Source: Chrysopilus asiliformis
Taxonomy: Eukaryota > Arthropoda > Insecta > Diptera > Rhagionidae
NCBI GenBank assembly: GCA_964034945.1
Contig: OZ035962.1
Coordinates: 94,186,784-94,250,783 of the forward strand
DNA length: 64,000 nt
Reading direction: 5' to 3'
The position numbers and the translations under genes were made by a program. The notes beneath the pieces are model-generated. The model saw nothing but the letters and a program-made list of their open reading frames with translations. It had not been told where the DNA came from and searched no databases. Shown here in pieces: positions 49,101 to 59,800 of the stretch. Position 1 is the first letter of the stretch; each line of letters opens with the position of its first letter.

Positions 49101-52100
49101 CCAAATTTCAAGTCAATCGGTTCAGCCGTTTTTGCATGAAAGAGAAACAGACAGACTGACAGACAGACACCAACTCATTTTTATATATTAGTATGATATG
49201 ATGATTTTCTTAATAATTTTAGAAATATTTTTTAATTTGATCTCAATATTCTAAAACTCAGAAAAGTTTTACTTGGACGAAAATTGTTCCGTTTTTCTAG
49301 ATTCTAGAAAACTAATTTCTTCATGTAATTGAGATGAAAATCAATTTTCGATTTGGTCAAAAATGAGCTGCGGGTCAGTTTAAGTTTTCGACAGGGTTCG
49401 TATATTAAATTTCATTATTATACTTGCTTTTTTGAAAAAAAAAAAAATGTTAGGTATATTAGGGGAATTCGCGTTCTGGAGAAAAATGGTATGGAGGAAA
49501 ACTTTACCAAATAATACTATTTTACGACGATAACAGCTATTTTAATAGCAAATTAATCTATGTTTTTTGTAATAATGATTTCAATATAAATCTAAATTTC
49601 TTAGAATAGAGAACCCAGACTTTTTATAATTTTTGAGTCATAGATATGAAAAAATCGTTATTTCTTAGAGAAATGATTGTAGACATTATGGGAGTAACTT
49701 TATTTAATCTAGGTTTATAGGTTTAAAACGTAATAAAAAGGTTTGAAGAGCTTAACAATAATCTAACTGTCTAAAATTTCTCGTAGTAGATTTTTAAAAA
49801 AAATTTCTAGGAAACGGGCTTTTCTATTTCTAAAAAAAATACTTATTGGGAATGGAAATTAATGGGGCAGGTAAATAAACGAAAATTGGAATTAAAACCG
49901 AATGCAAAACTCTTGTATTCAGTAACTCCAAATTCAATATGAAATTTCCCACTATCTTATCTGTATTATGGGTATTTGTTTTGTTGAGTGAACTAACAAA
50001 AGTGTATATGACTCAAAGGCCGCCAGATTATTTACGGCTTTTATCGTTTGGAGCATTTTGCCGTTTAATGGACAATTTTTTTGTTCAATGCTTTATCGCT
50101 CGCTATCTTCTTGAAATGTGCGTGTAAATCGAGAATATATCGGGACCATATGAAAGTTATTAATATTATAAAAGTGATTATTACTTTCTTATACGAAGTA
50201 TAATAAAGTATTATATTCATGAAAAATTTCCAAAAAATTTCGATTTTTGCCTTTTACCGTAAAACGATATCTTTTACCGTTATCGAGATATTTCAGATTT
50301 TGTAAAAAAAACATATTTTTATATAAGCTAATATTATACTTGTCGGGTTATAGTGTAAATTACGCAAGAATTTAGATTTTCTATAAGAAAGTCATGTGCT
50401 GTTCACAATATATATTTTTTAATAGCGATTTTTTATTTATTTTAATATTGATGATTTCTTTTAATTGTTTCAGATTTAGTGAGCCTCCAAGGCGGCGAAA
50501 GATTTCTCAGACCAGAAATCGACATGTGATGCTAAAATCTCATTCATGTTACCAAAAAGATGAAAACGACAATAACCAGGGCCGCGTCCAGGGCCCAGCG
50601 AAACTAAATTCCATTGATGAGTACGTGTCTGAAATTGAAATTGATATTAAAAAAAATTACCAAAATTCATTACAATTTCATAGAAAACTCTCGTTTGCAG
50701 TTGCAGTGATTCTCAGCCATCGGAAAAGCAGAAAACTAGCCAAGATATTGAGAAAACTGGCGAGCCGGAAGCGATTTCCCTCGTTGTCCGGGAACTCATC
50801 AAAACTGAGCAGACATACGTGAGAAATTTGAAGCTCGGCATTGAACAGTACAGCGGAATTTTCACACGGAAAAGTTTACCGGCTACGTTGTGTGGGAAAA
50901 ACTTCATACTCTTTGGGAACATCGATCAGATAGCGGATTTCCATGAAACCCAATTCCTGCCAATGCTGCAGCGGAATCAAGACAACGTCGAGAAACTATG
51001 CGAGGAGTTTCTAAAGTTTATCGAGGTGAAGGCTATACCCATGAGTTATCTATTCATCTATCCGGGAAATTTATTGATCTCATCGATGGCATTTTTTTCT
51101 CTTTTTTCAAATTTCAGGATGATTACTTCTACACCTATGTTCTATACACCATCAATAAAATGAGAAGTGAAAAGTTGTGCATTCAACATCGGGAATTTTT
51201 ATTCGTAAGTTTTTTGTTTGTTACCAGTTACCACGAAAATGCTACAGTTTTAAAATATTTTCCATTTTAATTTCGGTAGAAGGCTATAAATTTGCATTTC
51301 AGTTTTTAATTTTACGTTTTTCCAGGTGATACAAACTGAAATTGGTGATAAATTAGGAATAAACAGTTTTTTGGTGCAGCCAGTTCAAAGACTTCCACGG
51401 TATCAGTTGCTGCTTAATGAAATGCTCGCGGTAAGCATATTTTTTCAAAATTTTAATAAGACTACGCGTTTGCAATTTGCTACAAAACAAAATGTTTTTG
51501 TTAAGGTAAATTATGATGACGCAGTGTTTATTGCAATATCATTAAAAAAGCGAGGGAAATTTGATCCCTTATCAGTTTTTTTTTGCTCTATTCTACTGGT
51601 CTCAAAACTTTTTCCTCTCGCGACCCCCTTGGTTATTCCGGGTTCTGAAAAGCTTTGGAGATTTAGAGTTCTGAAAAGGCACCGTCTCGTTGTAGGGGTG
51701 TGTGGTTACGGTCGACTGCTGAAATTATTTAGCTCGTATTTATTATATTTCTTGGAATCTATAAAATTTGTAAATAAAAGCTTAATTTCAGAGCTAATTC
51801 AAATAAGAAATGTGCAGAAAAAAAAACTCATATATTATGAGATATAATAAACTATAGGTGAAATCCTCTAAAAGACTGCATCGGAACTGAAATTAACCTT
51901 TAATTTCCTTAAAAAATCATTGAGATTGAAACCTAGTGACGAAGCGTCAGGGTAGACAGCATAAATAGAACTTACAATTAATCAAAAAAACAACCTAAGG
52001 CAACAGAAATTAATGAAAATCTGATAACAGTAATATTTATTGCCACTTCCCACTAAATTGGTACATTTTAGGGTGTAAACAATATTTTTTGACCATGCCC

Positions 52101-53522
52101 TGTTCATGCTGTCTAGTAGACAGTTTACTTTGACGCTTCGCACTGTTGGAACCCTTGCCTTAAAAAATTGGCGCTTCAGTAGTTTTCAGTAGATCGCATC
52201 AGTTTTCTATTTTAATGCATTTTTTCCTAGCGCACATTGCAACCTTCTTAAAGTGTTTATTAATCACTGAAGGGTTTGCGTAGTGTTTAGTAATGCCCGA
52301 AGGGTTTGTTTATACAGCTGTAGGATACAATTTGCGTTGGGTGCCACTAGACCATGAGCTGAGGTTCCGTCCTTAAGGGCGTTCACAAATCGAGACGTTC
52401 ATAAACCAAAACGTATGTCAATGAACTGAAATTTTGTTCAAAACCGAAACAATGTTCATCGACTGAGGCTTTTTTTTGCGCACAGAAACAGTTCACAAAC
52501 CGAAATGTTCACAAATCCAGGAGATCATGGATCACTGTTCCATTGAAGTTTATTGAAAAGTGGACATTTTTCGGGATACATTGAACTTTTAAATTTTGTT
52601 TTCACAAAAATCACCATAGGTAGACTTTTTTTCACAAAACGAGCCACAGGGGTATTTTAATTTTTTTTAAAAATGGATGCAAAATGTTAAATTTAAACGG
52701 ATGTCTCAATGGTTAATGGCCCGAGGGAAATGTGTCATAAATTATTATATTTGTAAGCAAATTTTCAATTTCACTAAATATGAAAATTTTTGTTCTTTTT
52801 TAGAAATATTTCAAGACCGATCCAATTAAGCACAAAAAAGCAATAGCAGCATGTTGCAAAGTTGAGAAAAGCATTCGACGATTACTGGATATTGTGAATG
52901 AAGCTTTGCAGATTAACTCAGTAGAAGACTGCCATAATGTAAGGAAATTCTCCAAAAATTTAATGCCAGAAAATATAACATTTGATTCTTTTAGATAAAC
53001 TTACTCTATCAAGGACATTTCAAGAAATGTGATGATTTCATGGTATACGATTCAGAATTGCGCAAAACCTACAGATCAAAAGTGTTCATATTTGATAAAT
53101 GCATCGCATATACGGAAATTCTGAAGGACAATCGATTACAGTTTCGGGGATTTTACCCAGTAGAATACATGGGTTTTGTGATGGGGAAAAAATCGTTTAC
53201 ATTATACTATCACAAGCGTAAAAATCAAGAGTGTGAATTTTCAGCAGATCAAACACAGATCGATTTGTGGATCGAATTGATTCGGGATATTGCAAAAATC
53301 TACGCTGACGATGAAAGAAAGAGACTGATGGAAAGATATTCCAATTGTAATGAAGTTTATCGCCGTCCAGGAAGTATTCATGCATTACGGAATTCGCACA
53401 CGACCGCCAGCAAGGATAGTGGGATTTTCTCATTAATGAGTAATATTTCCAATTCTAGTTCCAATGAAAACACGCGAACGACTTGGTATGCAGTTGATAA
53501 ACTTGTGCCAACAACATTGTAG
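43149..53522 (+). CDS. Dbl-family Rho guanine nucleotide exchange factor (DH-PH)
   Basis: Seven exons join in frame: 43,149-43,777; 50,474-50,620; 50,701-51,025; 51,118-51,204; 51,326-51,430; 52,804-52,938; 52,995-53,522. The product is 651 aa. The start is the ATG at 43,149 (AACAAATGGAG); upstream in-frame codons lack an ATG. Residues 1-280 are Ser- and charge-rich and probably disordered. The DH domain spans about 284-472: CR1 is ELIKTEQTYVRNL (290-302) and CR3 is LVQPVQRLPRYQLLLNEM (412-429). A PH domain spans about 477-595 (KVFIFDKCIAYTE, ending in LWIELIRDIAKIY). The tail is short and Ser/Asn-rich. DH-PH proteins load GTP on Rho-family GTPases at membranes. The DH resembles the puratrophin/PLEKHG4-like group, but I cannot name the orthologue. 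The 6.7-kb first intron holds small genes and many transposons. Exon 3 has tandem acceptors 6 bases apart (50,700 and 50,706), so two forms differing by two residues are possible. Confidence 0.9.
44470..45325 (+). repeat. dispersed repeat family C, full-length copy
   Basis: Starts ACTTTCTTATACAAAGAATA and ends TATAAGAAAGTCATGTGCTG, so the tips are short inverted repeats (CTTTCTTATA / TATAAGAAAG). The interior has TCTTTCTGTCTGTTAGTCTG and a strong hairpin at 45,176-45,296 (arms containing GATCGAGATATTTCAGATT). Related copies lie at 50,185-50,405 and 54,035-56,766. Confidence 0.65.
45569..45742 (+). CDS. doubtful 57-codon ORF in RhoGEF intron 1
   Basis: The ORF opens MMTDKFAKSCDVHADEVADV. Its first half is more GC-rich than the intron around it (45,595-45,640). 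No signal peptide, domain, clear splice site or poly(A) signal is attached to it. It could be an alternative first exon of the RhoGEF or chance. Confidence 0.15.
   Translation: MMTDKFAKSCDVHADEVADVGGRFSNSMKSHNLLLSANNLLKCEKKNLCCLARKIFT
46260..46506 (-). CDS. small secreted peptide, nested in RhoGEF intron 1
   Basis: Two exons on the minus strand, 46,506-46,461 and 46,399-46,260, joined by a 61-base intron (TTCTCAG|GTTTAC ... TTTTAG|TTACTG). The product is 61 aa. MKFRIFIVIFLLIFSVTA is a textbook signal peptide with a likely cleavage after VTA (residue 18). The mature part of 43 residues starts VDIIRPPISWPSQYN; it is proline-rich and has no cysteine. A TATA box and initiator sit 51-85 bases upstream of the ATG. 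The gene runs opposite to the host gene. I recognise no family. The size, signal peptide, intron position near the signal-peptide end and proline-rich mature peptide resemble insect immune-effector or accessory-gland peptide genes, which is inference only. Confidence 0.6.
46554..46591 (-). promoter_or_regulatory. core promoter of the nested secreted-peptide gene
   Basis: On the minus strand TATAAAAG occupies 46,591-46,584. An initiator-like TCATTC has its A at 46,557, 34 bases after the TATA start. The resulting leader would be about 50 bases, with the ATG at 46,506. The spacing equals that proposed for GstS1. Confidence 0.55.
46909..47164. mobile_element. 256-bp palindromic MITE
   Basis: The inverted ends CGTCGGCTAAAAGTGAAATT are identical over 20 bases and the pairing runs to about 75 bases. 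TTAT flanks both sides (46,905-46,908 and 47,165-47,168). The interior has three CATTTAAAGA-type direct repeats. The superfamily is unassigned. Confidence 0.75.
47877..48465 (+). repeat. dispersed repeat family A, copy 6
   Basis: Starts AACAAAAGCTATAATTGCC and ends CACCATACTGGTATAAAC. It contains TATGGGAGTTTTATGTAAAA, GGGTACCCCCT and about 75 bases of GGACAGACGGACAGACAG repeats. The ORF over it reads the tetranucleotide repeat. Confidence 0.7.
48470..48660 (-). repeat. family B fragment, inverted
   Basis: Reverse complement of the first ~190 bases of family B: CCGTTCTCGAGTCGGTCTC, CATGAATACAATA and CATCCTCATAATTTTGCC. It directly follows the family A copy, so the two may belong to one composite or lie side by side by chance. 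Confidence 0.55.
48880..49197 (+). repeat. 3' tail-like fragment of a non-LTR retrotransposon or derived SINE
   Basis: CAAATTTCAAGTCAATCGGT is followed by TCAGCCGTTTTTGCATGAAA, a CAGACAGACTGACAGACAGA tract and a TTTTTATATATTAGTATG end. This arrangement is common at the 3' ends of arthropod RTE-like elements. A GC-rich hairpin (GAACCGCTTCGCGGTTC) lies at 48,898-48,914. Confidence 0.5.
49939..50127 (+). CDS. possible small secreted peptide in RhoGEF intron 1
   Basis: A single ORF of 62 codons begins at a true ATG (49,939). MKFPTILSVLWVFVLLSELT looks like a signal peptide. The following segment, VYMTQRPPDYLR, shares V-x(3-4)-RPP with the peptide at 46,260-46,506. Three cysteines lie near the C-terminus. 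TAAATAAA at 49,872-49,879 and a TTCAGTA initiator-like site at 49,918-49,924 are weak promoter candidates. AATAAA at 50,202-50,207 lies inside a transposon fragment. It has the same orientation as the RhoGEF, so it could also be part of an unspliced intron. The N-terminal MKF and signal peptide are the best evidence for a gene. Confidence 0.35.
   Translation: MKFPTILSVLWVFVLLSELTKVYMTQRPPDYLRLLSFGAFCRLMDNFFVQCFIARYLLEMCV
50185..50405 (+). repeat. truncated family C copy next to RhoGEF exon 2
   Basis: Retains both tips (TTACTTTCTTATACGAAGTA and TATAAGAAAGTCATGTGCTG) but has lost most of the interior. It ends about 70 bases before the exon 2 acceptor at 50,473 and supplies an AATAAA at 50,202-50,207. 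Confidence 0.6.
51934..52145. mobile_element. probable MITE in RhoGEF intron 5
   Basis: AGTGACGAAGCGTCAGGGTA on the left resembles the reverse complement of the right end, AGTGCGAAGCGTCAAAGTA. GTAGACAGC / GCTGTCTA also pair. The target duplication is not clear. Downstream text at about 52,375-52,520 (GTTCACAAATCGAGACGTTC) looks like another degraded pogo-type element. The rest of this 1.4-kb intron has no feature. Confidence 0.45.
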
Positions 53523-53867
53523 TCTTATACTGTTTGTTAATGGAGGTTTATTTATTTTGTTATTTTATTGTTAGTTATACAGAATGATATTGAATGTTAG
53601 AAATTAGTTGATTAATTAAAGAAAATTTTCCGGATATTCTTCATATTTATTTAAATTTTGAAAGTTATCAAAAATGTTATAAGTTTAGAACTAAGAAAAA
53701 AAAATGATTTTAAAAATTAATTTATAGTAAATTTCGGTTTGATCTTAAATCTCGAGACCTTGGACCTTAGCGAATTCGTACGCCAAGTCGCGTGCGCCCG
53801 AAACAGAATTGTTTAAGAAATTTACGCAATAATTTATCTCGAAATCACATTGAAACCATCTTTGATA

Positions 53868-53873
53868 AATAAA
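53868..53873 (+). terminator. RhoGEF poly(A) signal
   Basis: AATAAA 346 bases after the RhoGEF stop codon. It is the first canonical signal; an ATTAAA variant lies earlier near 53,615. Confidence 0.45.
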
Positions 53874-54127
53874 TTGGAAAAAAAACATGCAAAGATTTTA
53901 AAAATAGAACATTCGTTTTGAGTGTGACGTATTAATAGAGATTTTCACGTAGAGTTTTTGAGGTTTCCCACATGTGTCTGTTGATACGTTGGAAAAAATT
54001 GTTTATTTGATTTGTGGTTTGGTTAGCAAAGTATAAAAAAGTATTGTCGACCTTTTGATTTTCCCTATTTCCCGAGTACTCCTGAGACGATTAGAGCATT
54101 ATTACAAAAATTTCTTTCTGTCTGTTA

Positions 54128-54859
54128 AGCGGGGTCCACACGCTCCGTCTTTTTGCTCCGTCTTAGTTTGCGCAGTTTTCCTTCTTAAAAAACTGAGCAA
54201 ATTTTGCGTCCACACGGTTCCGTCTTTTATATATTTTACACAGTTTTGTTTCAAACTTGCTAGCGTCAGCATATAGTATTTAGAACTTTTTTTTATAATG
54301 AATGGTTTAAGCGAGCAAGACGTAGCTTGTATGATTTGCTGTTTGTATGATTTGTAAAAAAATGTCGACAAACTAAATGGTGCAAACAGTGGTTATTAAA
54401 AAGAAGCATTTATTCTCATGTGAACTTGCTTCAAGAACTGTTCCATGAAGAGAATGACTGTACTTTTATCAATTTCGTTGAGTTTATTTATTAGCACTCC
54501 GTATTGTTTTTCACATTTCTGTCACTATATTCCTTGCTTTTAACTTTCCACAAGCAAGGAAACTCTTTATATTTATAAAGTCCTCTAAAAACTCTTTTGA
54601 ACAATGCCACAAATCACTCATTTTCGTGTAAAATTATTGACGATTGCAGAAAACTGTGTAAAAAGACTGAGTTTTCGTCCACACGCTACGATTTGCCTGC
54701 GCGTGCCACAGTTATTTTCAGACACGACCTGAACTCGCACAGGCCGAACTTTTGATCCGCGCGAACTAACTGTGTATCGTCCAGACGCTACGACATGCCT
54801 GCGCAGACTCGGTTTGCGCGGGTGAAACGGAGCAAAAAACTGTGCGTTTGGACGCCGCT
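54128..54859. mobile_element. 732-bp Harbinger-like MITE
   Basis: The ends are AGCGGGGTCCACACGC and (opposite strand) AGCGGCGTCCAAACGC. TTA is duplicated at 54,125-54,127 and 54,860-54,862. Subterminal motifs such as CGTCCACACGCTACGA recur on both sides. Removing it joins CTGTTA to GTCTGTCAG, as in intact family C. Confidence 0.8.
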
Positions 54860-55063
54860 TTAGTCTGTCAGTCTGTGTACAAGATTTGTCAAAAATTAAT
54901 AGAGCTAGAGCCATGAAATTTTATGGGGACGTATGGTCCTGGAGTAAGTCGATCCTGTTTGAAATCAGTTAACCGGAAGTAACCAAAATGGCGGCTTTTG
55001 AAAAATCACAATTTTGTTTTTTTGCTGTTCCTTCTAACACTATGCGTTTTTCAGTACTACCTA

Positions 55064-56499
55064 CACGGAGAAAAAAATTATGATTCCCCCAATCATAAAA
55101 TGCAGCCAGCATAATTATGTTTGGTGGATTCTTATCACAATTATGTTGCCATTACAATTATGTTTGCCGACACTGTGATTCCAACTACATTATGCTCAAA
55201 ACTGATAGCAGAAATATTGATATTTTGAGTACATTATGTTTAGTTGTACAACAATATTTTCAAATTCACCAACCATATTATGTTTGGGGCAACCAAAATA
55301 TGTTTGGATTCCCAAATTTTTTTGCCGTTTGTCCAATCATAATATGTTTGGGGCGAACATACATAATATGGTTGGCGCTACAATAATTATGATTAATTTC
55401 AACAAATATTGCTTATATTAATCATAATTATGATTCCTGTAATAAAAAAAATACATATTAAAATTTGTTAAATTTTTATATCTAGTATGAATGGATATTT
55501 TCACATCCGAAAAATTTCTTCCAGCAGGTGAAGCACATCTGCTATCCCGCTGGAGACCTGTTTCTAACAGGATTTATGGACTTGAGATTTTTCAACTAGA
55601 CTTGAGTATTTATACTCCCAAGTAGCAAACTTCATGCGAATTATGTGTGAAGAAAAAAAATTGAACATAATAGCGCTATTCACTCTTTATCGTAGTTGAT
55701 CGTAAACTCGTAGAATCGTAGAATCGTAAATAAAATCGTAGTTTTTTGACAGTTCTCCATATAAATTTTTTTACGACGAAAACTACAATCTACCACACCT
55801 GAAGGTATGGTAAAATCGTACTTTTTGTCGTACTTCTAATAAAGTGAGGTTAAGGTATGTTTTGTAACATGTCAACTTGGTGCCAACTCTAAAATGGACA
55901 TTGGAGAAGTAAGTAAATTAAAGTATTTATATGATTTAGTATAAATTAAGAGTTAAAAAATGCTTTAAACAATTTAGGAAAAGAAAATAAATAAAAGAGT
56001 CAAAAATTTACGACAAAACCCACAACCTCTAGTAAAGCGCTGCTCACGCTTTGTTGTACTTTTCCATCGTAGATTTACATTACAATCTACGATTTTACTA
56101 TCTACGACAAAGAATGAATTGCCCTAATATGTTTCATTTAATACCGATATGATCAGAGGCATCATATTTTTAATTCAGCCGCTTCAAGATTTCCCCTCTT
56201 ATTGTGTTCGTCAATCATAATTATGTTGAGACGCGGAATTTACAACAATATGTTGACATGCAAACATATTTTTATTCCTCCCAATCAAAATGTGTTTAGA
56301 TATTATTGTCCACCCAATTACATTATAATTTTCCAAAATTTCCCTTGTCGGGGAACATAATTATGATTGGAAAACTAAACATAATACTAATTGGAATGCA
56401 TCGTCTGAAAATATTTTGATTCGTCTGATTATATTTTGATTCCCCCAATAATTCTTATAGTACTCCCAATGATATTCAACCATAATTTTTTTCTCCGTG
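55064..56499. mobile_element. 1.4-kb MITE with TA target duplication
   Basis: The ends CACGGAGAAAAAAATTATG are perfect inverted repeats. TA flanks them at 55,062-55,063 and 56,500-56,501. The interior repeats ATAATTATG / CATAATTAT motifs and includes ATGTTTGGGGCAACCAAAAT, also found at the left edge of the window. It carries the nested element 55,673-56,124. Confidence 0.8.
55673..56124. mobile_element. 452-bp MITE nested in the 1.4-kb element
   Basis: The ends are GCGCTATTCACTCTTTATCG and (opposite strand) GGGCAATTCATTCTTTGTCG. TA flanks it at 55,671-55,672 and 56,125-56,126. Many ATCGTAGA / TCTACGAT repeats occur throughout. Confidence 0.65.
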
Positions 56500-56766
56500 T
56501 ATAGATTTTATGACTGAGAAAAGTAAAAGACAGTAAAATTTCCCAGATTTTTGTCTTGTTGGTGTTTCAGTGTATGAGATGAATTGAAGTGAAAATATTT
56601 TCCGTTATTCAGACGTTTTCATTAAAAGGTAATAAATAGATTTTCGCAAATGGTTTTTCGAAAAAAAAAAACAATTAGTGGAAGAATTACAGACATCAAA
56701 ATTCTCTACTTTCTGGTTTTTACCGTAAATCGATATCTTTCCCCATTATCGAGATATGTATTTAAG

Positions 56767-56879
56767 ATTTAAACCCCTTATGCCAATTTTTCCGGGGAAA
56801 ATGGGAAAAAGGGCATTTATAGTTTTTTTTTGATAGTTTCTGGTTAAAGAATATACTGTTTCCCATAACCTGCACGCAC
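56767..56879 (-). repeat. left flank of the minisatellite, related to the 122-bp repeat family
   Basis: AATTTTTCCGGGG followed by AAAATGGGAAAAA matches the inverted 122-bp-type units near 61,710 (ATTTTTCCGGGGCAAAATGG). The flank then reads TTTCCCATAACCTGCACGC before the first, degenerate 13-bp unit. Confidence 0.5.
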
Positions 56880-59800
56880 GGACATTCTGCACGGGCATCG
56901 TGAATGGGCATCGTGCACGGGCATCGTGCATGGGCATCGTGCACGGGCATCGTGCACGGGCATCGTGCATGGGCATTGTGCACGGGCATCGTGCACGGGC
57001 ATCGTGCACGGGTATCGTGCACGGGCATCGTGCATGGGCATCGTGCACGGGCATCGTGCATGGGCATCGTGCATGGGCATCGTGCACGGGCATCGTGCAT
57101 GGGCATCGTGCATGGGCATCGTGCACGGGCATCCTGCACGGGCATCGTGCACGGGCATCGTGAATGGGCATCGTGCACGGGCATCGTGCATGGGCATCGT
57201 GCACGGGCATCGTGCATGGGCATCGTGCACGGGCATCGTGCACCGGCATCGTGCATGGGCATCGTGCACGGGCATCGTGAATGGGCATCGTGCACGGGCA
57301 TCGTGCATGGGCATCGTGCACGGGCATCGTGCATGGGCATCGTGCACGGGCATCGTGCACGGGCATCGTGAATGGGCATCGTGAATGGGCATCGTGCACG
57401 GGCATCGTGCATGGGCATCGTGCACGGGCATTGTGCACGGGCATCGTGCATGGGCATCGTGCACGGGCATCGTGCATGGGCATCGTGCACGGGCATCGTG
57501 CACGGGCATTGTGCACGGGCATCGTGCACGGGCATCGTGCACGGGTATCGTGCACGGGCATCGTGCATGGGCATCGTGCACGGGCATCGTGCATGGGCAT
57601 CGTGCACGGGCATCGTGCACGGGCATCGTGAATGGGCATCGTGCACGGGCATGGTGCATAGGCATCGTGCACGGGCATCGTGCATGGGCATCGTGCACGG
57701 GCATTGTGCACGGGCATCGTGCATGGGCATCGTGCACGGGCATCGTGCATGGGCATCGTGCACGGGCATCGTGCATGGGCATCGTGCACGGGCATTGTGC
57801 ATGGGCATCGTGCATGGGCATCGTGCACGGGCATCGTGCACGGGCATCGTGCATGGGCATCGTGCACGGGCATCGTGCATGGGCATCGTGCATGGGCATC
57901 GTGCACGGGCATCGTGCATGGGCATCGTGCATGGGCATCGTGAATGGGCATCGTGCACGGGAATCGTGCACAGGCATCGTGCATGGGCATCGTGCACGGG
58001 CATCGTGAATGGGCATCGTGCACGGGCATCGTGCACGGGCATCGTGCATGGGCATCGTGCACGGGCATCGTGCACGGGCATCGTGCACGGGTATCGTGCA
58101 CGGGCATCGTGCATGGGCATCGTGCACGGGCATCGTGCACGGGTATCGTGCACGGGCATCGTGCATGGGCATCGTGCACGGGCATCGTGCATGGGCATCG
58201 TGCACGGGCATCGTGCATGGGCATCGTGCACGGGCATTGTGCACGGGCATCGTGCACGGGCATCGTGCACGGTTATCGTGCACGGGCATCGTGCATGGGC
58301 ATCGTGCACGGGCATCGTGCATGGGCATCGTGCACGGGCATCGTGCATGGGCATCGTGCACGGGCATCGTGCATGGGCATCGTGCACGGGCATCGTGCAT
58401 GGGCATCGTGCACGGGCATCGTGCATGGGCATCGTGCACGGGCATCGTGAATGGGCATCGTGAATGGGCATCGTGCACGGGCATCGTGCATGGGCATCGT
58501 GCACGGGCATTGTGCACGGGCATCGTGCATGGGCATCGTGCACGGGCATCGTGCATGGGCATCGTGCACGGGCATCGTGCATGGGCATCGTGCACGGGTA
58601 TCGTGCATGGGCATCGTGCACGGGCATTGTGCACGGGCATCGTGCACGGGCATCGTGCACGGGTATCGTGCACGGGCATCGTGCATGGGCATCGTGCACG
58701 GGCATCGTGCATGGGCATCGTGCACGGGCATCGTGCACGGGCATCGTGAATGGGCATCGTGCACGGGCATCGTGCATGGGCATCGTGCATGGGCATCGTG
58801 CACGGGCATCGTGCACGGGTATCGTGCACGGGCATCGTGCACGGGCATCGTGCATGGGCATCGTGCATGGGCATCGTGCACGGGCATCGTGCACGTGCAT
58901 CGTGCATGGGCATCGTGCATGGGCATCGTGCATGGGCATCGTGCACGGGCATCGTGCATGGGCATCGTGCATGGGCATCGTGCACGGGCATCGTGCATGG
59001 GCATCGTGCTGGGGCATTGTGCACGGGCATCGTGCACGGGCATTGTGCACGGGCATCGTGCACGGGTATCGTGCACGGGCATCGTGCACGGGCATCGTGA
59101 ATGGGCATCGTGCACGGGCATCGTGCATGGGCATCGTGCACGGGCATCGTGCATGGGCATCGTGCACGGGCATTGTGCATGGGCATCGTGCACGGGCATC
59201 GTGAATGGGCATCGTGCACGGGAATCGTGCACAGGCATCGTGCATGGGCATCGTGCACGGGCATCGTGAATGGGCATCGTGCACGGGCATCGTGCATGGG
59301 CATCGTGCACGGGCATCGTGCATGGGCATCGTGCACGGGCATTGTGCACGGGCATCGTGCATGGGCATCGTGCACGGCCATCGTGCATGGGCATCGTGCA
59401 CGGGCATCGTGCATGGGCATCGTGCACGGGCATCGTGCATGGGCATCGTGCACGGGCATTGTGCACGGGCATCGTGCATGGGCATCGTGCACGGGCATCG
59501 TGCATGGGCATCGTGCACGGGCATCGTGAATGGGCATCGTGCACGGGCATCGTGCATGGGCATCGTGCACGGGCATTGTGCACGGGCATCGTGCACGGGC
59601 ATCGTGCACGGTTATCGTGCACGGGCATCGTGCATGGGCATCGTGCACGGGCATCGTGCATGGGCATCGGGCATCCTGCACGGGCATCGTGCACGGGCAT
59701 CGTGAATGGGCATCGTGCACGGGCATCGTGCATGGGCATCGTGCACGGGCATCGTGCATGGGCATCGTGCACGGGCATCGTGCATGGGCATCGTGCATGG

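Larger units (their letters stand above)
54035..56766 (+). repeat. family C copy broken up by nested transposons
   Basis: Family C text occurs in three pieces, 54,035-54,127, 54,860-55,063 and 56,500-56,766. They are collinear with the copy at 44,470-45,325 (CATTATTACAAAAAT, CAAAATGGCGGCTTTTGAAA, TACCGTAAATCGATATCTTT). Two elements inserted into it, one of which carries a further insertion. The right tip of family C is not found, so the boundary with the minisatellite flank is unclear. Confidence 0.65.

Noticed and set aside
50394..50822. Single 142-codon ORF across RhoGEF exons 2 and 3
   Set aside because: Its second half reads the wrong frame. Splicing out 50,621-50,700 brings the DH-domain frame (QDIEKTGEPEAISLVVREL) into register, so the ORF is a fusion of exon 2 with intron and off-frame exon 3.
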